Part shown: piece by piece, positions 48,311-57,139 of the stretch
Layout: each line of letters opens with the position of its first letter
Position numbering within the stretch: position 1 is the stretch's first letter
NCBI GenBank assembly: GCA_964579395.1
Contig: CAZOFT010000002.1
Location: forward strand, 62,001-126,000
Length of the DNA: 64,000 nucleotides
Direction: 5' to 3'
From: JACOTV01 sp964579395
GTDB lineage: Bacteria; Patescibacteriota; Microgenomatia; UBA1406; GWC2-37-13
Notes under the pieces: model-generated
The model's input: only the letters and a program-made list of their open reading frames with translations
Databases searched by the model: none
What the model was told of the DNA's origin: nothing
Translations under genes and position numbers: made by a program

Positions 48311-49459
48311 ATGTCAAAGAAAATCGTTCTGCTTGTAGCATCTGCGTTGTTTTTGTTCACCGGCACACTATCCTTCTCCATGACCACGGAGCGACCGATC
48401 TCAGAAATCATCAAAGGAACCCCCAGTGCGCCAAAATTGAATCCGGATGGAACTGTTGCGGAAGGTCCAGCTACTGAAGCATGTCCGTTAAACGGAAAGC
48501 TCTACAGTAAAGAGCGTAAAGCGATCTGGGAGTCGCGCCGACCGATGGGTGTTATGATTGAAAACCATACCGAGTCACGACCGCAGTCAGGACTGTCTAG
48601 TGCAGATGTGGTGTATGAAGTGGTTGCAGAAGGTGGCATAACTCGTTTCCTGTCGTTGTTTTACTGTAATGATGCCAAATACATCGGGCCGGTACGATCT
48701 GCCCGTATATATTTTGTTCGCCTGCTGCAGGGATATGGAAATCATCCGCTCTATGCTCATGTGGGTGGCGCAAACACGCCGGGTCCTGCAGATGCGCTTG
48801 GTGAGATTGCCGACCTTGGATGGGATCATTACAACGATCTGAATCAGTTTGCTGTGCCATTTCCGTACTACTACCGTGATTATGATCGTCTCCCAGGTGT
48901 AGCTACAGAGCACACTATGTATTCATCAACGACCAAACTATTTGAGTACGCTGCAAAAAATCGTAAACTTTCCAACAAGGACGAGGATGGTGTGGCTTGG
49001 GATAAGAATTTCACCCCTTGGAAGTTTGCAGATGGCAAGGCTGCTTCTTCACCTGATGCTGCAACAATTTCTTATAACTTCTGGTCTAAGTTTGACGGAG
49101 ACAACTACGCAGTAAGCTGGAAATATGATCCAACCACCAATACCTATGCACGATCAAATGGAGGCGCTCCCCACCTGGATAAAAACACTGGCAAAGCAAT
49201 CGCTGTAAGCAATGTTGTCACTATGTTTGCCGATGAGTCGCCGGCGAACGATGGATATGAAGGCGGACATATGCTGTATGATGTTGTCGGTTCAGGAAAG
49301 GCGATCATTTTCCAAAACGGAACAGCGCAGACCGCCACCTGGAGTAAGCCCGACGATACTGACATGGTCACCTTTAAAGTCGGTGGCAAGGAAGTTGAAT
49401 TCGCCCGCGGTGAGATCTGGGTGTCCGTCTTGCCCACTGGTAATAGCGTCAGCTACTGA
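48311..49459 (+). CDS. DUF3048-domain secreted protein
   Basis: 382 residues. The N-terminal hydrophobic stretch IVLLVASALFLFTGTLSFSM (about 5-24) is a signal peptide or anchor. The DUF3048 core has RRPMGVMIENHTESRPQSGLSSADVVYE and ITRFLSLFYCNDAKYIGPVRSARIYF, the most conserved blocks of this family, and the C-terminal half has ISYNFWSKFDGDNYAVSWKYD. Bacillus YerB is the best-known member (lipoprotein of unknown role). No lipobox Cys is present near the signal, so it is likely secreted or N-terminally anchored. It is a single unit after the terminator. Confidence 0.88.
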   Translation: MSKKIVLLVASALFLFTGTLSFSMTTERPISEIIKGTPSAPKLNPDGTVAEGPATEACPLNGKLYSKERKAIWESRRPMGVMIENHTESRPQSGLSSADVVYEVVAEGGITRFLSLFYCNDAKYIGPVRSARIYFVRLLQGYGNHPLYAHVGGANTPGPADALGEIADLGWDHYNDLNQFAVPFPYYYRDYDRLPGVATEHTMYSSTTKLFEYAAKNRKLSNKDEDGVAWDKNFTPWKFADGKAASSPDAATISYNFWSKFDGDNYAVSWKYDPTTNTYARSNGGAPHLDKNTGKAIAVSNVVTMFADESPANDGYEGGHMLYDVVGSGKAIIFQNGTAQTATWSKPDDTDMVTFKVGGKEVEFARGEIWVSVLPTGNSVSY

Positions 49460-49474
49460 TTTTGTTGCAAAGAA

Positions 49475-49502
49475 TTGAACTATCTTTCCAACGTGCTATA
49501 CT
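49475..49502 (+). promoter_or_regulatory. Promoter with -35 TTGAAC and extended -10 TGC-TATACT
   Basis: TTGAAC (49475-49480), a 16 bp spacer and TATACT (49497-49502) preceded by TGC. The -10 ends 6 nt before the ATG at 49509, so transcription would begin at the start codon. Confidence 0.75.
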
Positions 49503-49508
49503 GTAGGC

Positions 49509-50084
49509 ATGTTGGACTATCTGATTGCTTCCAAGACGCGACTGAAAATACTGCGACTCTTTTATCAGGATCCTGCCTCCCAACATTATCTTCGTGAGAT
49601 TGTCCGTCTGATTGACGAGGAAGTAAATGCCGTCAAACGCGAGTTGGATATTCTTGATAAAGCCAAAGTCCTCAACAAAGAAAAGCGCCTGAATAAGGTG
49701 TTTTATACTCTAAACCCCAAATACATTCTCTATGAAGAGTTTCTGCGTATTTTTGCCAAAGACAACGAGCTTGCCCGGCAGCTTCTTATAATGTCCAGCA
49801 AACTGGGCAAGTTGAAATATGTTGCTGTATCTTTGAAGTATGCAAAAAAACAGATCATACGCGATGACGAGGTGTATGTGTTGTTTGTCGGGACAGTCGT
49901 GGTGCCTGAGGTGGAAGCACTATTGGGGTCAATTGAAAAAACATTCGGGCGCTCCATCAATTTTACCGTGATGAATGATGATGAGCTGCAGTTTCGAAAG
50001 CGCAATAACGACCCCTTTTTATGGCAGTTTCTTCGCACGCCAAAAGTCATGCTCGTTGGGCTTGAAGAAGATCTGATGAAGTAG
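49509..50084 (+). CDS. Winged-helix (ArsR/MarR-like) transcriptional regulator
   Basis: 191 residues. Residues 1-80 form a winged helix: SKTRLKILRLFYQDPASQHYLREIVRLI, with the recognition helix in NAVKRELDILDKAKVL, then an LNKEKRLNKVFYTLNPKY wing. Residues 90-191 are a nucleotidyltransferase-like domain, as in archaeal and Patescibacteria HTH-NTase proteins, with VLFVGTVVVPEVEALLGSIEKTF. The NTase catalytic GSx-DxD motif is not intact, so it may be only a ligand-sensing part. Target genes are unknown; it precedes secD by 25 nt. Confidence 0.78.
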   Translation: MLDYLIASKTRLKILRLFYQDPASQHYLREIVRLIDEEVNAVKRELDILDKAKVLNKEKRLNKVFYTLNPKYILYEEFLRIFAKDNELARQLLIMSSKLGKLKYVAVSLKYAKKQIIRDDEVYVLFVGTVVVPEVEALLGSIEKTFGRSINFTVMNDDELQFRKRNNDPFLWQFLRTPKVMLVGLEEDLMK

Positions 50085-50109
50085 TACCATATCCTCACAT
50101 CAGTTTCTT

Positions 50110-51468
50110 ATGAACACAGTTTTTAAACGCATCTTCATCGTACTTGGGCTCATTCTTCTTGTATGGAGCGTCATTCCTCAGGCTATTCATATCCCGCTTC
50201 AGAAAGACAAACAAGGCAAAGTAAGCAAAGAAGTGGTTGTTCCGCCGTTGGCAATAGATGTAAATGTCTTTGGTCTTCGCATACAAAAAGCGTTTAAGAC
50301 ACAGTTCGGGCTTGACCTGCAAGGAGGGACGCATTTGGTCTTTGAGACCGATGTTGCCAAAGTAAAAGAGGCTGATTTGCAGGACGCGCTGCAGTCCTCA
50401 CGCGACATCATAGAGCGTCGTGTAAATCTGTTTGGCGTAGCTGAACCGACCGTACAGACCGTGCGCTCGGGTAAAAACTATCGCATTACCGTAGATCTTC
50501 CGGGAATCACAAATACCGCAGATGCGGTCAAGCTGATCGGTCAGACTGCACAGCTTTCATTTCGAGAAGAAGCGATTGTTCCGCCTGAGATTGCTACACA
50601 AAACGCAGGGCTACGCGTGTTTAACCCAAACCCGGCACTTGAAGGAAAAGACATAAAAAAAGCAACGGTTGTGTATGACCAGCAAAATGGAACCCCGCAA
50701 GTATCTCTAGAGTTCAGTGATGCCGGTAAGAAAAAATTTGCTGATCTGACGACAAAAAATGTAGGAAAGAGTATCGGTATCTTCCTTGATCAACAGGTAC
50801 TCTCTGCGCCGACTGTGCAGCAGCCGATATTGCAGGGAAATGCGGTCATTTCGGGATCTTTTACCGTTGATCAGGCAAAGGCGCTTGCGGTAGCAATTAA
50901 CTCTGGTGCGTTGCCAGTTCCGATCAAACTAATTGAACAAAAGCAAATAGGCCCGACGCTGGGTGCATCTGAAATTCAAAAAAGTATTTTTGCCGGATTG
51001 GTTGGGTTGACCGCAGTGATGGCATTTATGATTATCTACTATGGTCGTCTGGGCATAATCGCTTGTCTGGGGTTGATCTTGTACGCACTATTGTCGCTGT
51101 CGCTCTTTCGCGCGATTCCGATCACCCTCACCCTCTCGGGTATTGCCGGATTTATCCTCTCAGTTGGCATGGCGGTGGACACAAATATTCTTATTTTTGA
51201 GCGCATCAAAGAAGAAAAACGAAGTGGTAGTGACCACGATACTGCAGTGCGCCTTGGGTTTGGTCGTGCGATTGACGCGATTAAAGATGCAAATATCACC
51301 ACGATATCTGTTGCATTCATCTTGTTTAATCCTCTCAACTGGGAGTTTTTACCGCAGTTCGGTTTGGTTCGCGGGTTTGCTCTGACGCTTTTGATCGGTG
51401 TTGCTATGAGTTTGTTCACTGGCATTGTTATTACCAAGCGCCTCATTCAGTTGTTATATAAAGAATAG
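50110..51468 (+). CDS. secD: Protein translocase subunit SecD
   Basis: 452 residues. The first span (about 8-25) is followed by KTQFGLDLQGGTHLVFETD (the D1 motif), the periplasmic P1 head with TVRSGKNYRITVDLPGI and LSAPTVQQPILQGNAVISG, and a C-terminal half of five spans with AISVGMAVDTNILIFERIKEE (the GM.VD.NI.iFERIkEE motif). SecD and SecF use the proton gradient to complete protein export through SecYEG. The length is slightly shorter than E. coli SecD (615). The gene runs directly into secF. Confidence 0.95.
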   Translation: MNTVFKRIFIVLGLILLVWSVIPQAIHIPLQKDKQGKVSKEVVVPPLAIDVNVFGLRIQKAFKTQFGLDLQGGTHLVFETDVAKVKEADLQDALQSSRDIIERRVNLFGVAEPTVQTVRSGKNYRITVDLPGITNTADAVKLIGQTAQLSFREEAIVPPEIATQNAGLRVFNPNPALEGKDIKKATVVYDQQNGTPQVSLEFSDAGKKKFADLTTKNVGKSIGIFLDQQVLSAPTVQQPILQGNAVISGSFTVDQAKALAVAINSGALPVPIKLIEQKQIGPTLGASEIQKSIFAGLVGLTAVMAFMIIYYGRLGIIACLGLILYALLSLSLFRAIPITLTLSGIAGFILSVGMAVDTNILIFERIKEEKRSGSDHDTAVRLGFGRAIDAIKDANITTISVAFILFNPLNWEFLPQFGLVRGFALTLLIGVAMSLFTGIVITKRLIQLLYKE

Positions 51469-51472
51469 TTTT

Positions 51473-52348
51473 ATGGTTCAGTTTTATAAATATCGGTTTG
51501 TGTATCTTGCCATTTCGACAATCGTCTTGTTGGTGGGTTTGATCTCGATTTTGCGCTTTGGATACCATTTCTCAATCGACTTTGTCGGCGGAACGACATT
51601 GGAATATAAGATGAGTAAAACAGTTACTGAACAGCAAGTGCGGTCGCTTTTGAAGACCTTTCCCAGCGAAAAAAAGGAAATACAAGTAAAAGATAAGACA
51701 TTATTGATTCGACTTGATGCACAAAAAGCGGGGAATGAAGATGCGATTACTGACGCAATAAAAAAGGAACTGGATCCAAAACTCGTTGTGCTACAAGGAC
51801 AGACAGTCGGGCCGACTCTCGGTGCTGAGACGATCAAAAAGACCTTAATTGCGGCGCTTCTGGGTGTTGGGGTAATTTTTGCCTATATTGCATTTGCGTT
51901 TAAGGGAGTGCGATTTGCTGCTGCAGCAATAGTTGCGCTCTTTCACGACATGGCAGTAGTGCTGGGTGTGTATTCACTGTTTAGCTATTTCTTCGGTGCT
52001 GAGTTTGACACACTCTTTGTCACGGCACTGTTGACCACAATGAGTTTTTCAGTGCACGACACGATCATTATTTTTGATAAGATCCGTGAACTCCGTCGCT
52101 ATGATCGCAGCTCAAGCGTGGAGGGTTTGGCAGATCATGCACTGGTACAGACACTTACCCGATCGGTTAATAATTCGATGACCATTATTTTCATGCTTCT
52201 TGCACTGACTCTAATGGGAGGTACAACCATACGCTTTTTTGTCATGGCGCTTCTTATCGGCACTATTACCGGCACGTATTCATCGCCGTTTGTGGCAACT
52301 CCCGTCTGGGTCTTTCTGGAAAAACGAGCACGAAAAGGAGGAAAATGA
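51473..52348 (+). CDS. secF: Protein translocase subunit SecF
   Basis: 291 residues from the ATG at 51473, 5 nt after the secD stop; a longer open frame starting inside secD is rejected. Six spans. IDFVGGTTLEYKM is the SecF form of the D1 motif, and HDTIIIFDKIRELRRYD the conserved C-terminal block, followed by LTRSVNNSMTIIFMLLALTLMGG. It forms a complex with SecD in protein export. The following MBL-hydrolase gene overlaps its stop by 4 bp. Confidence 0.95.
   Translation: MVQFYKYRFVYLAISTIVLLVGLISILRFGYHFSIDFVGGTTLEYKMSKTVTEQQVRSLLKTFPSEKKEIQVKDKTLLIRLDAQKAGNEDAITDAIKKELDPKLVVLQGQTVGPTLGAETIKKTLIAALLGVGVIFAYIAFAFKGVRFAAAAIVALFHDMAVVLGVYSLFSYFFGAEFDTLFVTALLTTMSFSVHDTIIIFDKIRELRRYDRSSSVEGLADHALVQTLTRSVNNSMTIIFMLLALTLMGGTTIRFFVMALLIGTITGTYSSPFVATPVWVFLEKRARKGGK
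52335..52341 (+). promoter_or_regulatory. Shine-Dalgarno sequence AAGGAGG
   Basis: Lies at the end of secF, 3 nt before the ATG at 52345. A good match to the 16S 3' end but spaced closer than usual. Confidence 0.7.
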
Positions 52349-52989
52349 ACATCCAAACGTATCGTGTCGGCAGCATGCAGGCAAACTGTTATCTGCTGAC
52401 AGAAGAACAAGACGCAGTGATTATTGATCCGGGTGATGATGCTGACTTTTTGCTTGAGGAGATTTCCAGACATAATTTACGAGTGCACGCACTTATAGCT
52501 ACCCACGGACATTTCGATCATCTGATGGCTGCCGGCGAGCTACAGATGGCACTACAGGCACCATTTTTTCTCCATCCCAAAGACACATTTTTGCTCGATC
52601 GTGTTGAAGAAACAGCCAGGCACTTTTTGGGATTCGAACCGTATGTGATAAAGCCACAAAAGGTCTCGCACATGCCGCTTGGCAGCTGGTCAGTAGGCCC
52701 CTTTAAATGGGAAGTTTTACATACTCCTGGTCATACACCGGGCAGCATATGTTTGTACAGCAAGTCAGACGGGCATGTGATAGTCGGCGATGTCCTGTTT
52801 GCCGGAGGTGGAATCGGACGCTATGATTTCTCCTACTCAGATAAAGTGAAGTTGTTTCAGTCCATTGAGAATCTTGCAACGCGGTTGCCGGGAGAAACGA
52901 CACTGTATAGTGGCCATGGAGACGAAAGCATACTGGAGGATGAAGTGCGTTTATTACGGATTCAAGGCATTATTCCGGCCGCTCATTAA
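52345..52989 (+). CDS. MBL-fold metallo-hydrolase (glyoxalase II-like)
   Basis: 214 residues; the ATG overlaps the secF TGA. Metal ligands: ATHGHFDHLMAA (HxHxDH), HTPGHTPGSICLY, VGDVLFAGGGIG and SGHGDESILEDE. The layout matches the YcbL/glyoxalase-II group that hydrolyses thioesters such as S-lactoylglutathione or related compounds with two zinc or iron ions. The substrate in an organism that may lack glutathione is unclear. Its 3' end overlaps the convergent CCA-adding enzyme gene by 20 bp. Confidence 0.9.
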   Translation: MNIQTYRVGSMQANCYLLTEEQDAVIIDPGDDADFLLEEISRHNLRVHALIATHGHFDHLMAAGELQMALQAPFFLHPKDTFLLDRVEETARHFLGFEPYVIKPQKVSHMPLGSWSVGPFKWEVLHTPGHTPGSICLYSKSDGHVIVGDVLFAGGGIGRYDFSYSDKVKLFQSIENLATRLPGETTLYSGHGDESILEDEVRLLRIQGIIPAAH

Positions 52990-54328
52990 AGTCTTTCAGT
53001 GCTGCAAGAAGCATTTCGCGCTCATTGCTCAGTTCTTCATTTTCAACGCGCGCAAACAGCGCTTCCAGTACTTCTCCGATTCGACGGGAAGGGGGGATCT
53101 TTAAAACTTTCATTACGTCATTGCCGTCCACTTTGAGATCTTTTACAGAAAACGGTTCCTGTTGCACTTCTTCGATACGCTTTTTAAAAAGCTCCGTACG
53201 CCAACTGGTTTCAGTCGAACCTGATCCCAGGCGATCACCGACACGCAGATCTAACATGTCCTGCACATTTTCCAGTCCGACCTCTCTAATGAAGCGTTTA
53301 ATTGCTCGGTCAGTCTGCTCTTCTGTTACGGTAAACTGATGATGCCGGACCAAAAGCACCAGCTTGTCGCGATCTTTATTGGAGAGTTTCAGGCGTTTGG
53401 CAATCTCCTGTGCTTGTCTTGCACCCACCACCTCGTGATTGTAAAACGTGATGAGTCCGGTTTTACTGTTTTTGCGAAACGTTTCTTTTTTTCCAATATC
53501 ATGAATCAGTGTTGCTAGGCGCGTGATCGAATTCGGGCTTGGGCAATGGCGTAGCGCCTCAACCAGATGAGTCCCGACATCATAGATGTGGTGTCGTCCC
53601 GGACTGACTTGCTCAACGCCAAAACAATCAGAAACCTCAGGAAGAACATGAGTCAGTAGGCCGGTGTCACGCAACATGTATATGCCCTGTGCCGGAAATG
53701 CTGTACCCAACAGGCGCAAGAGTTCATCGCGCACCCGCTCTGCAGATATGCGTGTAATCAGATCGGCATGTTCTGCAATTGCCTGTTTGGTCAAAGGTTC
53801 GATATCAAATGCCAGCTGAGCACTCAGGCGAACTGCACGCATGAGTCGTAGCGCGTCTTCTTGAAAGCGAGTCGGCGCATCACCGACTGCCCGAATGAGC
53901 TTGTCTTTGATATCTTGCTGTCCGCCATACGGATCGACTAGCGTCTTTCCGTCATAGGCGATGGCGTTGATAGTGAAGTCCCGGCGACTGAGATCATCTT
54001 CGAGTTTACTTGACCATTCAACTTGTGAGGGGTGACGCTTGTTGTCATATCCTGACTCGGTACGATACGTGGTGACCTCAAACACGACTTCAGAGCCGTC
54101 TAGTTGTTGATGTGGTACGCCGACTGTGCCGAATTGATTATTGTAAAAGCCTTTTGGGTAGAGTTGTAGTATGAGCTCCGGTGTCGCATTGGTCGTAAAG
54201 TCCCAGTCTTTTGTAGGGGTGCCCAGTATGAGATCGCGTACCGATCCTCCTACAACATAGATTTCATATCCGGCTTTTGTGAAGCGATCCATGAAGCCGC
54301 GTACGGGTAAGGGGAGTGTCAGGTTCAT
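52970..54328 (-). CDS. cca: CCA tRNA nucleotidyltransferase with HD domain
   Basis: 452 residues. The class II nucleotidyltransferase head has VVGGSVRDLILGTPTKDWDFTTNA (GGxVRD and the DxD metal site) and SRRDFTINAIAYDGKTLVDPYGG. The neck has RFQEDALRLMRAVRLSAQLAFDI and SAERVRDELLRLL. The HD domain (about 240-340) has RLATLIHDIGKKETF and LVRHHQFTVTEEQTDRAIKRF. It adds the 3'-CCA to tRNAs. It is needed here because none of the seven tRNA genes in the window encodes CCA. HD-domain forms can also remove cyclic phosphates from tRNA ends. Confidence 0.93.
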   Translation of the reverse strand: MNLTLPLPVRGFMDRFTKAGYEIYVVGGSVRDLILGTPTKDWDFTTNATPELILQLYPKGFYNNQFGTVGVPHQQLDGSEVVFEVTTYRTESGYDNKRHPSQVEWSSKLEDDLSRRDFTINAIAYDGKTLVDPYGGQQDIKDKLIRAVGDAPTRFQEDALRLMRAVRLSAQLAFDIEPLTKQAIAEHADLITRISAERVRDELLRLLGTAFPAQGIYMLRDTGLLTHVLPEVSDCFGVEQVSPGRHHIYDVGTHLVEALRHCPSPNSITRLATLIHDIGKKETFRKNSKTGLITFYNHEVVGARQAQEIAKRLKLSNKDRDKLVLLVRHHQFTVTEEQTDRAIKRFIREVGLENVQDMLDLRVGDRLGSGSTETSWRTELFKKRIEEVQQEPFSVKDLKVDGNDVMKVLKIPPSRRIGEVLEALFARVENEELSNEREMLLAALKDFNERPE

Positions 54329-54355
54329 GCCTTATAGTATACCCAGTGCCTGGCG

Positions 54356-54901
54356 CTATTGCAGCATGCGTTCTTTGATTGTTGTGAGGACGGATGCGTA
54401 CGCTGTTCTCCGACATGCGTTGATTGCCCAATCGATAGGATGCCATCCGGCTTCGTGAAATTCACCGCTGTCGTAGGCAAATTCTTCTGTGTGATCAAGT
54501 GCCCACACAAACCAGAAATCTAAGTGTTTGGTGCACTGGGGTCTGCCGGTTATGTCTGCTGCCGTTGCCGCAAGCGGTTCAATGTCTGCTTCAGTGATCC
54601 TTGCGCCAAGCTCTTCTTTGCATTCACGAACCGCTGCCTCACGTGGTGTTTCACCTTGGTCAATGTGTCCGCCGGGCGGGATCCACAAGCCTGACTTTTT
54701 ATGATGGCCGATAAAAATAAGCTGCTGCCTTATACTAATCGGTGCAATCATACTGCAGAAATGATCAGGCTCTCCTTCATCTCGAGTAAGTGGGCGCGTT
54801 TCTTGAGATCTCAGTAGTAGTGTGTGGAGCGTGTCGGAGTCTGTAGTGTTGAGCGCTTTGATTTCAGCAATAAGTGCCTGCACTCCATCTTTTGTGCTCA
54901 T
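54356..54901 (-). CDS. Nudix hydrolase
   Basis: 181 residues. The Nudix box reads GHIDQGETPREAAVRECKEELGA, fitting GX5EX7REUXEEXGU exactly, and is preceded by the typical WIPPG. The 50 residues before the Nudix domain are helical and the C-terminal part contains FWFVWALDHTEEFAYDSGE. Substrates of this family are nucleoside diphosphates linked to other groups (NTPs, ADP-ribose, NADH); none can be assigned. The ATG overlaps the nfo stop by 4 bp, so it is co-translated with endonuclease IV, possibly as part of DNA or nucleotide-damage repair. Confidence 0.9.
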   Translation of the reverse strand: MSTKDGVQALIAEIKALNTTDSDTLHTLLLRSQETRPLTRDEGEPDHFCSMIAPISIRQQLIFIGHHKKSGLWIPPGGHIDQGETPREAAVRECKEELGARITEADIEPLAATAADITGRPQCTKHLDFWFVWALDHTEEFAYDSGEFHEAGWHPIDWAINACRRTAYASVLTTIKERMLQ

Positions 54902-55722
54902 GAGGCTATCTCTTTGAGCTTATCAACATTCGCCTTATCAGGTCCTTTTCCGTCCAGTCCCGGCACCTCAAGAATAAGGGGGATATCGTTCATGCGAGTG
55001 TCATGGGTGATATTGGTAAAGACATCGATGCCCACTTGTCCTTTCCCCAGATTTTCATGGTGGTCGTTTAAGGATCCGAAAGGATCATGACTGTCATTTA
55101 CGTGCCATACTGCAAGTCGATCCAAACCGATTTGTGCATCAAACATTGAGATGAATGAACCGTAGGTGTCTTTTGTTGTAAGATCATATCCGGCTGCATG
55201 TAAGTGGCACGTGTCCAAGCACACCTTTAAGCGCGGATCTTTCAGTTGTCTGATAATTTCTGCAATCTGTTCAATCGTCTGACCGATCTTCCGGTTTCCT
55301 GCATTTTCAATGATGAAATAGCGGTCGTCAGGCATCTTATCTAACACTGCTTGAATGTTACTGCACAGTTCATCATGGCCGTTGCCGTTGTTTTTAAATG
55401 ACCCAAGGTGGATCACGCTACCGATCACGTTCATTCGCGCAGCAAGCTTGAGTTCGTGAGTCAGTAGTTGTCGTGACAGGGGGCCGATGCGATTGGTGTC
55501 GGCCATGTTGATGAGATACGACGCATGAAAGACTGCGGTATTAATACCAAGCTCCTCACGCTTTTTCAAAAAAAGATCAATATCTTCATCTGTCGGTCTG
55601 GCAAAGTTCCAACCGCGCGGGGAAGCAGAGAAGATCTGTAGGGCATTGCATCCCATAGCAGACGCCTTTTCAACTGCTTTATCATAGCCTCCTGCAATAG
55701 ATACGTGTGCTCCGATTTTCAT
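54898..55722 (-). CDS. nfo: Endonuclease IV (AP endonuclease)
   Basis: 274 residues, normal length. Zinc-site and AP-site motifs are complete: IGAHVSIAGGYDKAV (first His), HASYLINMA, IHLGSFKNNGNG, ENAGNRKIGQT, CLDTCHLHAAGYD, VWHVNDSHDPFGSLNDHHE and LEVPG. The TIM-barrel enzyme cuts 5' to abasic sites and repairs oxidised 3' ends in base excision repair, using three zinc ions. A TATACT element is 17 nt upstream of the ATG, and the Nudix gene follows it. Confidence 0.95.
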   Translation of the reverse strand: MKIGAHVSIAGGYDKAVEKASAMGCNALQIFSASPRGWNFARPTDEDIDLFLKKREELGINTAVFHASYLINMADTNRIGPLSRQLLTHELKLAARMNVIGSVIHLGSFKNNGNGHDELCSNIQAVLDKMPDDRYFIIENAGNRKIGQTIEQIAEIIRQLKDPRLKVCLDTCHLHAAGYDLTTKDTYGSFISMFDAQIGLDRLAVWHVNDSHDPFGSLNDHHENLGKGQVGIDVFTNITHDTRMNDIPLILEVPGLDGKGPDKANVDKLKEIAS

Positions 55723-55783
55723 AGGTATTGGTATCTGCCAGTATAGCCCATTCTATAGTCATTCTCCAGGCCAGTTATATGAC

Positions 55784-55812
55784 TTGACACGGATTAGCAG
55801 AGTTGGTATAGT
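55784..55812 (+). promoter_or_regulatory. Consensus promoter of hrcA operon (TTGACA-17-TATAGT, extended -10)
   Basis: TTGACA at 55784-55789, a 17 bp spacer ending in TGG, and TATAGT at 55807-55812, giving transcription from about 55819. It is the only promoter here with consensus -35, spacing and extended -10. The leader before the ATG at 55843 is about 24 nt. Confidence 0.85.
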
Positions 55813-55820
55813 ATTGCTAA
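55794..55820 (+). promoter_or_regulatory. CIRCE-like operator (HrcA binding site)
   Basis: TTAGCAGAG, 9 bp, TATTGCTAA. This is the 9-9-9 layout of CIRCE (TTAGCACTC-N9-GAGTGCTAA); the outer six bases of each half (TTAGCA/TGCTAA) are kept and the inner three differ. It covers the -10 and the predicted start, which is ideal for repression by HrcA. Confidence 0.75.
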
Positions 55821-55842
55821 ATCACACGTAACTTGACACTCT

Positions 55843-56583
55843 ATGGACGATTTAACAAACAGACAAACCGATATTCTCAAAGCTTTAATTCGCGAGTACA
55901 CCGAGACCGGTGAGGCGATCGGCTCTGAGATGTTGGAGAAAAAATATCGCCTTGGATTTTCCCCTGCCACGATTCGCAATGAAATGGTGGTGTTGGAGAA
56001 AAAAGGATATTTGGTAAAGGAATATTTTTCAGCAGGTCGCATCCCCTCAGCTCGTGCGTTTCGCTTTTATATCAATCACTTGATGAAAGAAAAACATCTT
56101 TCAACGGGGGACGAAGTATCGTACAAACACGGGATTTGGGATGAGCGTCGTGACACGCAGCGGCTTTTGGCACATTCGGTAAAGCTGTTGGCGCATAAAA
56201 CCGGCCTTCTGGCTGTAGCGGCAACAAACACCGGCGATGTGTATTATGCGGGTGTCGGAAACCTTCTCGCTCTGCAGGAGTTTTCAGATTGGAATCTGAC
56301 CCGATCGCTGTATCGCCGCCTGGATGAGCTGACCTTTTGGACCAAAGTGCTTGAGCAGGCAGGACAAGCTGAGGGGAATATCTATGTCATGCTTGGAGAA
56401 GAGGATTTTCGTGATCCAGTGTATGAATCCTGCGCCAGCATTATGGGGCAGTTTCGTGCGCCGAAAATCAACGGTATGATCGGTGTGATCGGGCCAAAGC
56501 GTATGTATTACGATGCCCTTACCCCACAAATCAGGTATTTTTCAAATTTGATTGGTCAAATTATTACTGATTCACAAAAATAA
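55843..56583 (+). CDS. hrcA: Heat-inducible transcription repressor HrcA (short form)
   Basis: 246 residues against about 340 in Bacillus. The N-terminal winged helix has LTNRQTDILKALIREYTETGEAIGSEML, SPATIRNEMVVLEKKGYLVK and FSAGRIPSARAFRFYINHLM, the most conserved HrcA block. The later GAF-like and dimerisation regions are shortened, but the C-terminal end IGVIGPKRMYYDALTPQIRYF is present, so the truncation is internal. HrcA represses chaperone genes by binding CIRCE. Here a CIRCE-like site lies in its own promoter, so the operon hrcA-grpE-dnaK-dnaJ is probably autoregulated. Confidence 0.9.
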   Translation: MDDLTNRQTDILKALIREYTETGEAIGSEMLEKKYRLGFSPATIRNEMVVLEKKGYLVKEYFSAGRIPSARAFRFYINHLMKEKHLSTGDEVSYKHGIWDERRDTQRLLAHSVKLLAHKTGLLAVAATNTGDVYYAGVGNLLALQEFSDWNLTRSLYRRLDELTFWTKVLEQAGQAEGNIYVMLGEEDFRDPVYESCASIMGQFRAPKINGMIGVIGPKRMYYDALTPQIRYFSNLIGQIITDSQK

Positions 56584-56588
56584 GAGAC

Positions 56589-57104
56589 ATGGACAAAAAG
56601 AAAAAAGCACAAGAAGAATTGGCCGAAGACGGCACAGTCGTAGATTCAGGCGATCAGCCAGGCGATGAAAAGCAGCAGGCCGCTGTCGATGCACTCATTG
56701 CAGAAAAAGATCAGTGGCATGCAAAGTACCTACGGGCGCTTGCTGATTACCAGAATTTACAAATGCGCATGGATAGTCAGCGCAGCCAAATTCGCGAAGC
56801 AGAAGCAGCACGAGTGCTGGTGTCACTGCTACCGTTTTTGGACAATCTTGACGCTGCAGAAGCATTTATCACTGATCAGGGGCTGGTGATGATCAGACAG
56901 CAGTTCGCAAAACTGCTGCAGGAGCTGGGACTTATCGAACTTGATGTGATTGACAAACCCTTTGATCCGCATTCGGCCGAAGCGATTGAAGTGGTTGCCG
57001 CAGATCAGGACGATATGGTTGTAGAGGTGCTTCGCAAGGGGTATCGCTACAACGACACGGTGGTGCGTCCGGCCCAAGTAAAAGTGGGAAAACGCATGCA
57101 ATAA
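56589..57104 (+). CDS. grpE: Nucleotide exchange factor GrpE
   Basis: 171 residues. A charged, disordered N-terminus (1-30), a long coiled-coil helix from about 35 to 95 containing WHAKYLRALADYQNLQMRMDSQ, and a C-terminal beta domain with LDVIDKPFDPHSAEAIEVV and VLRKGYRYNDTVVRPAQVKVG, the family signature. It speeds ADP release from DnaK. It begins 5 nt after the hrcA stop and 35 nt before dnaK, in the heat-shock operon. Confidence 0.94.
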   Translation: MDKKKKAQEELAEDGTVVDSGDQPGDEKQQAAVDALIAEKDQWHAKYLRALADYQNLQMRMDSQRSQIREAEAARVLVSLLPFLDNLDAAEAFITDQGLVMIRQQFAKLLQELGLIELDVIDKPFDPHSAEAIEVVAADQDDMVVEVLRKGYRYNDTVVRPAQVKVGKRMQ

Positions 57105-57139
57105 TTATCAATATTTTTTACTAATTTACTTACCCTATT

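Noticed and set aside
52970..52989. Convergent 20 bp overlap of MBL and cca genes as a regulatory feature
   Set aside because: Short tail-to-tail overlaps are common in this compact sequence (also at 7873 and 16008).
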